Source: Candidatus Sumerlaeia bacterium
GTDB lineage: Bacteria; Sumerlaeota; Sumerlaeia; SLMS01; JAHLLQ01
Assembly (NCBI GenBank): GCA_019634695.1
Contig: JAHCAW010000044.1
Location: 1-36,214, forward strand
DNA length: 36,214 nucleotides
Reading direction: 5' to 3'
Shown: positions 15,471 through 23,865 of the stretch, in pieces
Layout of the letters: each line of letters opens with the position of its first letter
How positions within the stretch are numbered: the stretch's first letter is position 1
Position numbers and translations under genes: made by a program
Notes under the pieces: generated by a model
What the model saw: the letters and a program-made list of their open reading frames with translations, nothing else
What the model was told of the DNA's origin: nothing
The model's database searches: none

Positions 15471-15716
15471 ATGCGCGGCGAGGAGCAGATTCGGGCAGCC
15501 TATCGCTGCCCGAAGTGTCGCAATCTTCGGTGTCTGGTGCACCACGCCACGGTGCCGATGAACGTCTTGCCTCTGCCGGTGGGGCGGTATCTGATCGTGA
15601 CCTGTTCGCTGTGCGGTTTCACGGAGTGGTACGACGAGGCAGTGGTCGAGAATCTGAAGAAGCCGGCGACGGCGTCGGACACTCCGGCACTGGCGACCGA
15701 CCCGATGGAGACTTGA
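15471..15716 (+). CDS. Small zinc-ribbon protein (COG3478-like)
   Basis: 81 aa. Two CxxC pairs, YRCPKC (residues 11-16) and VTCSLCGFTEWYD (43-55), make a zinc ribbon of the kind annotated as predicted nucleic-acid-binding Zn-ribbon proteins; the RYLIVTCSLCGFTEWY text is very close to that family. The tail is short and disordered. It is cytosolic, with no known partner. A GGGGGCGG stretch lies upstream of the ATG. The stop codon overlaps the start of the next gene (TGATG), so the two are translationally coupled. Confidence 0.72.
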   Translation: MRGEEQIRAAYRCPKCRNLRCLVHHATVPMNVLPLPVGRYLIVTCSLCGFTEWYDEAVVENLKKPATASDTPALATDPMET

Positions 15717-16291
15717 TGGACATGGGCGCTTGGAAAGCCGGATTGGCCGGATTCTTTACGGTGCTGGTGATTGCGGGCTGCGCAGGCCCGCGGGTCGAGC
15801 CGCTGTCCGATGCGGTCTACGCCCCACAGGTGGCGCCCGAACAGGTGCGCCTGTACGTCGGCGACATCTCGCGGCCGTACCGCGAGGTGGCCTGGATCGA
15901 CTCGGTTTCGGCGACGACCCGCCACCGCGACGCGCGGCGCGACCAGTTGACGCAGATCCGGCGCAAGGCCGCCGAACTGGGCGCGGACGCCGTGATCGAG
16001 ATTCGCTCGCTCGAGGAGCAGCGCCGCGGCCTGACGTCCGACCCGCGGGCACCCGTGCCGGCATGGCAGCAGTCCCGCACGACGATGTACTTCCTGCGAG
16101 GCAAGGCCGTCCGCCTGCTCGACACCGGCGACCAGCCCGTGCTCGAGCGCGAGGAAGAACTCGCCGGCATGCAACTGGACCCCGACGAACCGGGCCCGAT
16201 TCCACAGGATGGACTGGCGGACAACATCCCGGAGACGTCGGCGCCCTCGCAACCGACGCCCCCGACGGGCGCACCGCGGCCGGGCTACTGA
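15716..16291 (+). CDS. Lipoprotein of unknown function
   Basis: 191 aa. The start overlaps the previous stop in TGATG. A signal peptide (GLAGFFTVLVIAGC) ends in a good lipobox (VIAG, Cys22), so it should be a lipid-anchored envelope protein. The middle contains RPYREVAWIDSV and QIRRKAAELGADAVIEI, which resembles small envelope-stress domains of the DUF4156/YbjQ kind, where a helix ending in LGADAVI precedes a strand. This is a resemblance only. The C-terminal 40 residues are Pro/Asp-rich and probably disordered. It is the second gene of a rightward unit that continues into glycosyltransferase genes. Confidence 0.75.
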   Translation: MDMGAWKAGLAGFFTVLVIAGCAGPRVEPLSDAVYAPQVAPEQVRLYVGDISRPYREVAWIDSVSATTRHRDARRDQLTQIRRKAAELGADAVIEIRSLEEQRRGLTSDPRAPVPAWQQSRTTMYFLRGKAVRLLDTGDQPVLEREEELAGMQLDPDEPGPIPQDGLADNIPETSAPSQPTPPTGAPRPGY

Positions 16292-16419
16292 CCACGCGAA
16301 GTTGACGGAACCCCCTTGGGGGACCGATGCCCTTGGGGCGGCCGATGCGGCCGGGCGATGAACGGAATGGACCGCACGAACGGGGTCTGGATCTCCACCT
16401 GCAAGGACTTGGCGCTTTC

Positions 16420-17400
16420 ATGAATCGACGTCTGATCGTAGGGGCCTTCGCGGCCCTCTTTCTTGGAGCAGTGATCACGGCTGGCGTGCTGATGATGCGC
16501 GGACCGGGCAGTTCGGGCACCTCTGACGGAAACAACGCCCGCGCCGGAACGTTCCGCCCCGCCGGCACCACCGACCGCGCCTCGGGCGCCCGGATGACGG
16601 ACGACGGCGTCCACGAGCCGACCGCCGAGGAGATGGACGACATCCCCCCCTACCGGCCCACGCCGCCGCCCGAGGGGCTCTACGGTCCCGACTACTGGCT
16701 TGAGATCGACTTCTTCGACGACCCCGAGCAGCTCAGGCTGCTCGTCAAGGAACTCGGCGGCATCGCCGAGCTCTACGCCGTCGCCCCCGCCGACGTCCGC
16801 ATGCAGCTCGTCGAGTATCTGGCCTTCATGGACCAGTTGCGCGAGCACCTGCCCGCCATCCTGCCGATCGAGCTCGATTCCGACACCCGCTCCGACATCC
16901 TCATGAAGGTGGTCCCGAAGGACTTCTTCAACATGGACGTCGATGGCGTGCCGGACCTGGACCAGGAACTGGTGGACCTGCTGGACCAACCGACGCCGAC
17001 GCCCATCGACGAGGACGAGTGGCTGACGCGGCTCGAACTCGCCCGGCTCGTGGACGACAACGTGGCGCTGCGCTGGGCGCGCGACGCGAAGGCCGTCTTC
17101 CCCAACAGCCCGACCGTGCAACTGCACGCCTCGGCCACGCTGCTGCAACTGGCCGGAGGCGGCACCAACGTCTCGTCCACCGAAGTCCAGCAGGCACGCA
17201 CCTATCTGGACAATCGCATCCGGGCCGAGGACTGGACCCAGACGTCGCCCTCCGAGCGCGTGCGGGCCTACCATGGGCTCTACTGGTCGGGCGACCCGGC
17301 CGCCGCGATCGCCTCCTACGAGGCCGCGCTGGCAGTCGAACCCGACGGCCAACCGCGCCGCGTGCTCGAGCAGTTGCTCGAACGCATCCGTCCCACCTGA
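16420..17400 (+). CDS. Membrane-anchored protein with TPR-like C-terminal region
   Basis: 326 aa from the ATG at 16420, which directly precedes MNRRLIVGAFAALFLGAVITAGVLMM, a single N-terminal membrane anchor. Earlier in-frame ATGs (16327 and 16345) would put about 30 charged residues before the anchor. Residues 30-90 are low-complexity (Gly/Ser/Thr, then PPYRPTPPPEG). The rest is acidic and helical. The last 130 residues (RLELARLVDDNVALRWARDAKAVFPNSPTVQLHASATL and on, YWSGDPAAAIASYEAALAVEPDG) look like two or three tetratricopeptide-type helical hairpins, so a protein-protein scaffold facing the periplasm is likely. It lies between the lipoprotein (128 bp) and a GT4 gene (55 bp). Confidence 0.7.
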   Translation: MNRRLIVGAFAALFLGAVITAGVLMMRGPGSSGTSDGNNARAGTFRPAGTTDRASGARMTDDGVHEPTAEEMDDIPPYRPTPPPEGLYGPDYWLEIDFFDDPEQLRLLVKELGGIAELYAVAPADVRMQLVEYLAFMDQLREHLPAILPIELDSDTRSDILMKVVPKDFFNMDVDGVPDLDQELVDLLDQPTPTPIDEDEWLTRLELARLVDDNVALRWARDAKAVFPNSPTVQLHASATLLQLAGGGTNVSSTEVQQARTYLDNRIRAEDWTQTSPSERVRAYHGLYWSGDPAAAIASYEAALAVEPDGQPRRVLEQLLERIRPT

Positions 17401-17455
17401 CCCGCCGCACGAAATCTCTCGACGCAGTCGGGCCCCGGGCATCGCAATCGGGGCC

Positions 17456-18664
17456 ATGACATCGTCGCCGCTGCGCGTGGGATTGTGCGTGGCCCGCCTC
17501 GAGTTCGGCGGCACGCAACGGCTTGTGATGGAGCTGATGCGCGGACTGGATCGTGCCGAGTTCGATCCGGTGCTGATCCACTTCAAGGATCCGAACCACT
17601 ACGCCGAGGAAATCCGGGCGGCGGGCTGGCGGGTGGTGAAGGTGCCAATGAGCCGGGCACTGCGGGCGCGCGAGGTGCGCGGGCTGGCCGCCGTACTGGC
17701 CGGCGAGCGCATCGGGTTGTTGCACACGCATGCCGACTTCGCGAACTTCGCAGGGCGCGCGGCAGGGCTGCTGGCCGGCACACCGCGACTGGTCGCCCAC
17801 TATCACGGCCACTACACCCACAGCCTCGACGCGCGCTTCCGCCGGCTCGAGGCGATGCTGGCTCCGCACACGGACCGCATCCTGACCTGCTCGCAGTCGG
17901 TTGCCGACTTCGTGACGGGCGCGCTCGAGGTGGGCGACACGCCGGTGCAGCGGGTGCTCAATGGCATGGACCTGGGGGCCTTCGAGCAAGCCCGCGCCGA
18001 GCGGGCCGCGTGGCGCGAACGCCTGGGCATCGGGCCGGGGGTCTTTCACATCGTGCACACGGGGCGGCTGGTCGAGCACAAGGGGGCGGACCGATTGGTT
18101 CGGGCGCTGTGCGGGGCGGGCGAGCGACTGGGCTCCTGGCGGGCAACCTTCGTGGGCGGCGGCGATCGCGAGGATGCGATCCGCGAACTGGTGGCGGGCT
18201 GCGAGGCGCGCGGCGAACTGCCGGCCGGGGCGGTGGTCTTCACCGGTTGGTCGAACGAGGTGGCCGGTTGGCTGGCGTCGGCGGATGTGAGCGTGATGTG
18301 CTCGCACCACGAGGGGCTGGGATTGTCGGCGGTCGAGTCGCTGGCTGCCGGCACGCCGGTGGTGGCGTCGGACATCCCGGGTATTCGTGAGGTGGTGGTG
18401 GATGGCGACTGCGGCCTGCTGGTGGACACGGCGGACACGGAGGCGCTGCTCGGGGCACTGGGGCGGGTGCGCGACGATGAGAGCTTGCGGTCGCGGCTGG
18501 TGACGGGCGGAATTGCCCGCACGGCTCTGTTCTCGCGGGCACGCTATCTCGAGGAGATCGGCCGCGTGTATTGCGAGGTGCGCGAACGCCCCCGCGCCAA
18601 GGCACCCGCCCCGCGCGGGCCGTGGCAACGCTGGCGATTCCTTGCCCGCCTGCGAAACGCCTGA
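17456..18664 (+). CDS. GT4 family glycosyltransferase (GT-B fold)
   Basis: 402 aa. A retaining, cytosolic or membrane-peripheral enzyme that transfers a sugar from a nucleotide-sugar donor to a growing glycan. The N-terminal acceptor domain begins RVGLCVARLEFGGTQRLVMELM. The linker VLNGMDLGAFEQ and the donor domain (IVHTGRLVEHKGADRLVRAL, VVFTGWSNEVAGWLASADV) are typical. The EX7E motif is present in HHEGLGLSAVESLAAGTPVV. The ATG at 17456 begins this fold directly; the longer open frame from 17273 overlaps the preceding gene. The specific sugar is unknown. The methyltransferase follows 35 bp later, which suggests joint work on one glycan. Confidence 0.92.
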   Translation: MTSSPLRVGLCVARLEFGGTQRLVMELMRGLDRAEFDPVLIHFKDPNHYAEEIRAAGWRVVKVPMSRALRAREVRGLAAVLAGERIGLLHTHADFANFAGRAAGLLAGTPRLVAHYHGHYTHSLDARFRRLEAMLAPHTDRILTCSQSVADFVTGALEVGDTPVQRVLNGMDLGAFEQARAERAAWRERLGIGPGVFHIVHTGRLVEHKGADRLVRALCGAGERLGSWRATFVGGGDREDAIRELVAGCEARGELPAGAVVFTGWSNEVAGWLASADVSVMCSHHEGLGLSAVESLAAGTPVVASDIPGIREVVVDGDCGLLVDTADTEALLGALGRVRDDESLRSRLVTGGIARTALFSRARYLEEIGRVYCEVRERPRAKAPAPRGPWQRWRFLARLRNA

Positions 18665-18699
18665 AACGAATTCCCCCACCGAGGCTGCAACCCGCTCCG

Positions 18700-19428
18700 A
18701 TGCCCTCCTCCTACGACCCGAAGCAATACTGGCAGAAACGCCTCTCCAGCAACTTTGACCTGCGAGGCGTGGGCTACCGCCGCTTCAGCACGTCGTACAA
18801 CAACTGGATGTACCGGCTAAAGCGCGAGAAACTCGAGGAGGTGCTGGCGGGCAGCGATCCGCGCAGCATGGAGGTGCTCGACATCGGGTGCGGCACCGGC
18901 TTCTTCGTGCGGTGGTATCTGGAGCGCGGCGCGCGCGTGCTCGGCGTCGACATCACGGATGTCAGCGTCGAGAAGCTGCGGACCGAGTTCCCCGCGGCCG
19001 AGTTCGTCGTCGCCGACGTCGGCGATGCGACCTTCCAGGCGCCACGCGCCTTCGACATCGTGAACATGTGGGACGTCGTCTACCACATCGTGGACGACGA
19101 GCGGTTTCGGCAGGCGATGGCCAACATCGCGGGCGCGACGAAGCCGGGCGGGCTTTTCCTGCTGACGGACAACTTCGGCGACACCGAGGACCGACGCGCC
19201 GCCGAGCATGTGCGCAAGCGCTGCATGGCGACCTACGAGGCCCTGCTGCCCGAAATGGGATTCAAGCTGGAGAAACTGCTGCCGTTGTTCGATCGGCTGA
19301 ATCGGCCGATCAGCCGCTGGGACAACCTGCTGGCGCGATTCTACTATGGGCACGACAAGCGCCTGGCGCAGCCCGCGCGCGACAATCTGGGCCTTGCCGT
19401 GTGGTGCCGTCAGACAGCGGGCTCGTAA
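18700..19428 (+). CDS. Class I SAM-dependent methyltransferase
   Basis: 242 aa. Motif I is VLDIGCGTGFFVRWYLERGARVLGVDIT (Asp61 and GCGTG), with the acidic ribose-binding Asp at the end of strand 2. FDIVNMWDVVYHIVDDERF is motif post-I/II, and GATKPGGLFLLTDNF is motif III. This is a small-molecule or sugar methyltransferase, so O-methylation of a glycan residue made by the GT4 neighbour is a fair inference. The ATG at 18700 follows the GT4 stop by 35 bp. The last 19 bases overlap, tail-to-tail, the 3' end of the sulfotransferase on the other strand. Confidence 0.9.
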   Translation: MPSSYDPKQYWQKRLSSNFDLRGVGYRRFSTSYNNWMYRLKREKLEEVLAGSDPRSMEVLDIGCGTGFFVRWYLERGARVLGVDITDVSVEKLRTEFPAAEFVVADVGDATFQAPRAFDIVNMWDVVYHIVDDERFRQAMANIAGATKPGGLFLLTDNFGDTEDRRAAEHVRKRCMATYEALLPEMGFKLEKLLPLFDRLNRPISRWDNLLARFYYGHDKRLAQPARDNLGLAVWCRQTAGS

Positions 19429-20351
19429 CCGAAGGCGGCCAGCTCGCGACCGATCAACTGCTGGAGCGTGCGGCGGTCCGGCTCGGACATGTCGCGACGT
19501 CCCTTGCCGACGCTGCCCGTCGAGATCGGCTTGAGCACGTTGGCGTGATGCTCCCAGCCCAGGACGTCGCGCACGGCATCGCCGGCGTCGCCGCTCTCGA
19601 TCATGCCGGGCAGGAATGCGATCCCAAGGAAGTCGCAAACGCGACGCGCGTGCGTGGCCGGATCGCGCACGAGGTCTTCGTAGCGCACCTCCAGAGTGAT
19701 GGCGGGATGCGCGACGCAAAACGCGTGGGCCATCGTGGTGCCCTCGAGCCAGCGCTCGGCGGCGCCGCCGACGTCGGACCGCATGCCGGCCTTCAGGATC
19801 GACTGCACGACATCGACGCCGTCGCGGATCAGGTGCACGAAGCGGGCATCGGGAAAAATGCGCAGGATGTCTGCGGTGTGACGATAGTTGACGGGCGTCT
19901 TGTCGCCCCAGCGCACGGGAGTGCGACCCTTGATCGTCGCATGGTGCCGGAAGAGCGCGTCGAGGATGTGGGCAAGGCTTCGCTCTCCGCGCGGCGCGTG
20001 GACGAGTTGCTGCGCCAGGTCGCGCAGGCCGGTCTCCCAGACGCCGAATTCCTCGTGGTACTCGAAGGAGGCCAGCGTCAGGCGCACGAGCCGACTCCAC
20101 CCCATCGCGCCGCATTCACGGAAGATCTCGGCGGCCTCGCCGATCATGTAGGTCTCGGGCGGGATGTGGATGTCGGGGCTGACTTGCAGCACGCGGCGCA
20201 GCAGCGTCGTGCCGCACCGCCCGGAACCGATAATGAAGAAGGGATCGTAGCGCTGATGCGGCAGGCTGTAGGGATAGGCCGGGCCGGCCAGCAGGGTGAC
20301 GCCCTCGGCCAGACGGCGTTGCATCGAGCGAACAAGACGCCTGCGACTCAT
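19410..20351 (-). CDS. PAPS-dependent sulfotransferase family protein
   Basis: 313 aa. FFIIGSGRCGTTLLRRVL (G42-L50) is the 5'-phosphosulfate-binding loop that binds PAPS. ARFVHLIRDGVDVVQSILKAG is the 3'-phosphate-binding segment (Arg-Asp, then Ser). The C-terminus has the family's LRYEDL-like ITLEVRYEDLVRDP and a SVGKGRRDMS motif. Enzymes of this type put sulfate on sugars or proteins, and beside GT4, CapD and methyltransferase genes a sulfated surface glycan is the likely product (inference). The Met at 20351 starts a basic leader (MSRRRLVRSMQRRL); the frame stays open far upstream but runs through noncoding sequence. Its 3' end overlaps the methyltransferase by 19 bp. Confidence 0.88.
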   Translation of the reverse strand: MSRRRLVRSMQRRLAEGVTLLAGPAYPYSLPHQRYDPFFIIGSGRCGTTLLRRVLQVSPDIHIPPETYMIGEAAEIFRECGAMGWSRLVRLTLASFEYHEEFGVWETGLRDLAQQLVHAPRGERSLAHILDALFRHHATIKGRTPVRWGDKTPVNYRHTADILRIFPDARFVHLIRDGVDVVQSILKAGMRSDVGGAAERWLEGTTMAHAFCVAHPAITLEVRYEDLVRDPATHARRVCDFLGIAFLPGMIESGDAGDAVRDVLGWEHHANVLKPISTGSVGKGRRDMSEPDRRTLQQLIGRELAAFGYEPAV

Positions 20352-20569
20352 ACTCTCCGCCCTCGACCCGGAGTTGGCGGCGTCGGCAATCGGCGCCGCC
20401 CCCTCGACTGGAAACGCCAAGGAGGCTAGGAAGCCCGGGGGGAAGGGCTCAAACCTTTCTTGGACGGACGACCGTCTTCCATCCCCCGTTGAGAGGCTGG
20501 CGGCCGCCGGCGATATCCCCCCAATCCCGGAAGGAGCCTTGCCAACCGCGGTGCTGGCGGTAGTCGGAT

Positions 20570-20601
20570 AAAAAAATCCTGCAGCAGCCGCCAGCGGCAG
20601 G
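20570..20601 (-). terminator. Leftward hairpin with T7 tract upstream of the sulfotransferase
   Basis: The minus strand reads CCTGC-N14-GCAGG, then A and seven T. The stem is short (5 bp) but can be extended by pairing inside the loop. It lies about 220 bases before the sulfotransferase start. Confidence 0.4.
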
Positions 20602-20652
20602 CCAACCCATCTTCCGGTCCGTGGACGCCTGCCCGCGCTCCAGTGCAAATCA

Positions 20653-20667
20653 AATACTGTGAGTATT
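20653..20667. promoter_or_regulatory. AT-rich 6 bp dyad upstream of the secreted-protein gene
   Basis: AATACT-GTG-AGTATT is a perfect inverted repeat in an AT-rich island about 220 bp before the start at 20883. It could be an operator or overlap a promoter. I do not recognise the regulator. Confidence 0.3.
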
Positions 20668-20882
20668 CTGACTGGCCGACAGGACCGATCAAGCGGGCCT
20701 TCCCGCGGGCTGATTCGGGCAGGCCAACCGGGCGAAAAAGGCTTGCTTTCGAGCCCGTTGCTTGTCGATTGTGTTGCCGGACGACGCGATGTCGTCCCAT
20801 GAACTGGATGCGTCAACCCGATTCCCCGAAATTGGGTGACCCCCCCAAAACGCGGGGAAACATACGCAAGGAGACGGTGCAC

Positions 20883-21953
20883 ATGACGACCTGTGAACGC
20901 GTGAGCGGCAAGACATTGAGGACCGCCGTGGTAGCGGTTCTGGCCCTGTTGATCGGGGCTCTGGGGGGCCGTTCCGCCGAGGCATTCAACCCGGCTGGGC
21001 TGATCGCTCCCATCCACAAGGGATCCACCGGGTTCTGGAACTTGGAGGCCCTGACGGTGCCCGGCCAGTTCGCCGGCGCAACGGTCACCTCCATCGTCGA
21101 CGGCGTGGACGTGAACGACAAGCTGGTGGCGGCGACCAACCGCGGCTTCACGGCCGAGGTGAAGATCGTGACGCTGGACATCGACCAGGCCGGCGTCGTG
21201 ACCGGCATGGCCGACCTGATCGTGTCGGACGGCGGCGTTGTCGTCGAGACGATCCCGGTCGAGGTCGTTGGTGTCCTGCAACTGACCGAAGTGTGGCGCC
21301 GTGCGTACCTGCGCAACGACGCGACGCTGGCGGGCGATGGTGATCTGGCGCGCCGCCGTGTGTACCAATTGCGCATCATCGGCCGCGCCCGCGGCGCCGG
21401 CTTCTCGCTCGTCGCCAACATGGTCGACGTGGTCGACTTCTCGAACGATCCCGCCCAGGACCTCGTCGTGATGGACGGTCGCTTGGCGGTCAACGTCAAC
21501 GGCGTCTTCCAGAACGGCTCGCGCTACGGGATCGGCCGCAGTGACGTGGTGATCTCGGGTCTGCGCGACGCGGAGACGGTGTGGCAGATCGACGCGAGCA
21601 ACTTCGCCCCGTTCGTCTCGAACGTGGCGTGGCGCGGCAAGGCCGCCCTGTTCACGCCTTGGCACCCCGCGGGTGTGGATGCCGATGTCGCGATGATGAC
21701 CCGCTGGAGCAATCCGCGAACCGGACGTCCGGGTGTGTATCGCATCGCCTACACGGCGCGCGATGGCCGCTATCGCTACGGGCTGACTCAGGCGGGCCGC
21801 CTCGTCGCCGCCGCCAACACGGTGGGTGAGCAGGTTCGCGCCGGTAACTTCGCCGTCTTCGGCACGCGCCTGCGCGACACCTCGTTCAACTCGGTTTCGC
21901 CCCGCGGCCGCGTCGTGATCGCGTCCCGTCGCCTCGAGATCCTGATCTTCTGA
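20883..21953 (+). CDS. Secreted protein of unknown function
   Basis: 356 aa. I chose the ATG at 20883 because AAGGAGAC lies 7 bases upstream. It gives a textbook signal peptide (TLRTAVVAVLALLIGALGGRSAEA, cleavage near residue 34). The mature part is rich in Val, Arg and alternating hydrophobics, suggesting an all-beta fold; it lacks cysteines and has no motif I recognise. Repeated phrases of the form RIIGRARGAGFSLVANMVD, QLTEVWRRAYLRNDATL and GRVVIASRRLEIL suggest strands of a jelly-roll or beta-sandwich. The gene stands alone, with a long leader and a perfect terminator, which fits an abundant exported or surface protein. Confidence 0.8.
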   Translation: MTTCERVSGKTLRTAVVAVLALLIGALGGRSAEAFNPAGLIAPIHKGSTGFWNLEALTVPGQFAGATVTSIVDGVDVNDKLVAATNRGFTAEVKIVTLDIDQAGVVTGMADLIVSDGGVVVETIPVEVVGVLQLTEVWRRAYLRNDATLAGDGDLARRRVYQLRIIGRARGAGFSLVANMVDVVDFSNDPAQDLVVMDGRLAVNVNGVFQNGSRYGIGRSDVVISGLRDAETVWQIDASNFAPFVSNVAWRGKAALFTPWHPAGVDADVAMMTRWSNPRTGRPGVYRIAYTARDGRYRYGLTQAGRLVAAANTVGEQVRAGNFAVFGTRLRDTSFNSVSPRGRVVIASRRLEILIF

Positions 21954-21979
21954 TCGACACCAACCGCACTTTCTCCTTC

Positions 21980-22019
21980 GGACGGGGCAGGGATTGACTC
22001 CCTGCCCCGTCCGCTTTTT
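21980..22019 (+). terminator. Strong intrinsic terminator
   Basis: A perfect 14 bp stem (GGACGGGGCAGGGA paired with TCCCTGCCCCGTCC, loop TTGAC) is followed by GC and five T. It ends the secreted-protein transcript 27 bp after its stop codon and isolates it from pepF. Confidence 0.92.
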
Positions 22020-22065
22020 ACCTCCCCTCCGGCCTCACGCGCCCAATCCTCCCAAGAGGTAGTCC

Positions 22066-23862
22066 ATGACCGCCGCCGTCATCCCGACCCGCGACCAGAT
22101 CGCAGCCGAGCACACCTGGGACTTGTCGCCCCTGTACGCGACGCCGCAGGACTGGGAAGCCGACTTCGTGCGCCTCGACAGCTTGCTCGAACCCGTTCTG
22201 GCCCGGCGCGGCAAGCTCGACAGCCCCGAGGCCGTCGCCGCCCTCTTCGCCGACGAGGACACACTCCACCAGATGATCGAGCGCCTCTACACCTTCGCCC
22301 ACCTGCGCGAGGATGAGGACACGGCCAACTCGACAAATCAGGCGCGGATGCAGCGCATGCGGGCGCGCTACGCGGAACTGCTCGGCAAGACGGCCTGGAT
22401 CACGCCCGAGATTCTCGCGCACCCGACCGCGACGCTCGAGAGTTGGCGCGACAGCGAGCCGCTCCGCCCGTATCGCTACTCGATGACGCTGCTGCTCCGC
22501 CGAAAGGCGCACACGTTGTCGGAGGCAGAGGAGACGCTGCTCTCCCGCGCGGCCGAGGTCTTCGGGGCACCGTCGAACATCTTCAGCCTGCTGACCAACG
22601 CTGACATGAAGTTCCCGGACGTGCCCGACGAGCAGGGTGTGCCACAGCCACTGACCAACGGACGATACGTGCCGATGCTCGAGTCCGCCGACCGCGGTGT
22701 CCGCCAGCGGGCCTTCGAGTCGCTCTACGACACCTACATCGGCTTCGGCAACACGCTGGCGGCGACGCTGGCGACGGGCGTGAAGGTGCGAAACTACAAC
22801 GCTTCGATCCGCGGCTTCGGCTCGGCGCTGGAGGCGTCGCTGCACAACGACAACGTGCCGGTGGCGCTGTACGAGACGCTGATCGACGCCACCAACGAGG
22901 CGCTGCCGATCCTGCACGAGTACACCGCGCTGCGCCGCGAGGTGCTTGGACTCGACGACCTGAACATGTGGGACCTGCACGTGCCGATCGTGCCGGACTT
23001 CAAGGTGGAGGTGCCTTGGGACCGGGCCTGCGAGCAGGTGCGCGCGTCGCTGCATCCGCTGGGCGAACGCTACGGCCGGGGCGTGGCGGATGCGTTCACG
23101 CAGCGTTGGATCGACGTCTTCGAGAACACGGGCAAGCGCAGCGGGGCGTACTCGGGGGGATGCTACAGCTCGCCGCCCTACATCCTGATGAACTACCAGG
23201 GGACGATGGACGGGGTGTTCACGCTGGCGCACGAGCTCGGCCACTCGATGCACTCGTGGCTGGCGCACCGCGCGCAGCCTTATCGCTATGCCGACTACAC
23301 GATCTTCGTGGCCGAGATCGCCTCGACGACCAACGAGGCGCTGCTGCACCAGCATCTGCTCGACACCACCGACGATCCGCGCATGAAGGCCTACCTGCTG
23401 AATCACCTGTGCAACCAGTTCCGCGGCACCGTCTATCGACAGACGATGTTCGCGACCTTCGAGAAGACGATCCACGAGATGAACGCGGCGGGCGAGCCGT
23501 TGACGGCCGAGGCACTGAGCGAGGCGTACTACGCGCTGAACGCCCGCTTCCAGGGACCGCTCATCGAGGCCGACCGGCGCATCGCGCACGAGTGGTCGCG
23601 GATTCCGCACTTCTACTACAACTTCTACGTCTACAAGTACGCGACGGGCTTCTGCGCGGCGCAGGTGTTCGCGCGGCGCATCCTGGAGAGCGCCGAGGGA
23701 CGCGACCGCTATCTGGCGTTCCTGGAGTCGGGCGGCTCGGACGATCCGCTGGAGCTGACCCGCCGCGCGGGCGTGGACCTGACGCGCCGCGAGGTGCTGA
23801 CCGATGCGTTCGAGACCTTCCGCGGCGCGGTCCGTGAACTGCGCGGCCTGCTCGTCGGCTGA
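22066..23862 (+). CDS. pepF: Oligoendopeptidase F (M3B family zinc metallopeptidase)
   Basis: 598 aa, full length for the family. It is a cytosolic peptidase that cuts short oligopeptides. The zinc site HELGH is at 389-393 (VFTLAHELGHSMHSWLA), and the third ligand Glu follows in VAEIASTTNEALL, about 25 residues on. The N-terminal M3 lobe begins TWDLSPLYATPQDWEADF, and the C-terminal YNFYVYKYATGFCAA is typical of PepF. The start at 22066 follows AAGAGG by 7 bases and lies 46 bp after the terminator. The gene is convergent, with only 3 bp between its stop and that of the next gene. Confidence 0.95.
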   Translation: MTAAVIPTRDQIAAEHTWDLSPLYATPQDWEADFVRLDSLLEPVLARRGKLDSPEAVAALFADEDTLHQMIERLYTFAHLREDEDTANSTNQARMQRMRARYAELLGKTAWITPEILAHPTATLESWRDSEPLRPYRYSMTLLLRRKAHTLSEAEETLLSRAAEVFGAPSNIFSLLTNADMKFPDVPDEQGVPQPLTNGRYVPMLESADRGVRQRAFESLYDTYIGFGNTLAATLATGVKVRNYNASIRGFGSALEASLHNDNVPVALYETLIDATNEALPILHEYTALRREVLGLDDLNMWDLHVPIVPDFKVEVPWDRACEQVRASLHPLGERYGRGVADAFTQRWIDVFENTGKRSGAYSGGCYSSPPYILMNYQGTMDGVFTLAHELGHSMHSWLAHRAQPYRYADYTIFVAEIASTTNEALLHQHLLDTTDDPRMKAYLLNHLCNQFRGTVYRQTMFATFEKTIHEMNAAGEPLTAEALSEAYYALNARFQGPLIEADRRIAHEWSRIPHFYYNFYVYKYATGFCAAQVFARRILESAEGRDRYLAFLESGGSDDPLELTRRAGVDLTRREVLTDAFETFRGAVRELRGLLVG

Positions 23863-23865
23863 GGT

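Larger units (their letters stand above)
20352..20882. other. 531 bp divergent intergenic region between the sulfotransferase and the secreted protein
   Basis: It contains a leftward hairpin with T7 (20570-20601), the AT-rich dyad AATACT-GTG-AGTATT (20653-20667) and a long leader to the gene at 20883. The GC content of 20640-20670 is visibly lower than around it. The short open frames across it lack family resemblance, so I call no gene. Confidence 0.55.

Noticed and set aside
20296..20571. Possible small plus-strand gene (91 codons) before the secreted protein.
   Set aside because: It overlaps the 5' end of the sulfotransferase, has no ribosome-binding site and no recognisable sequence.
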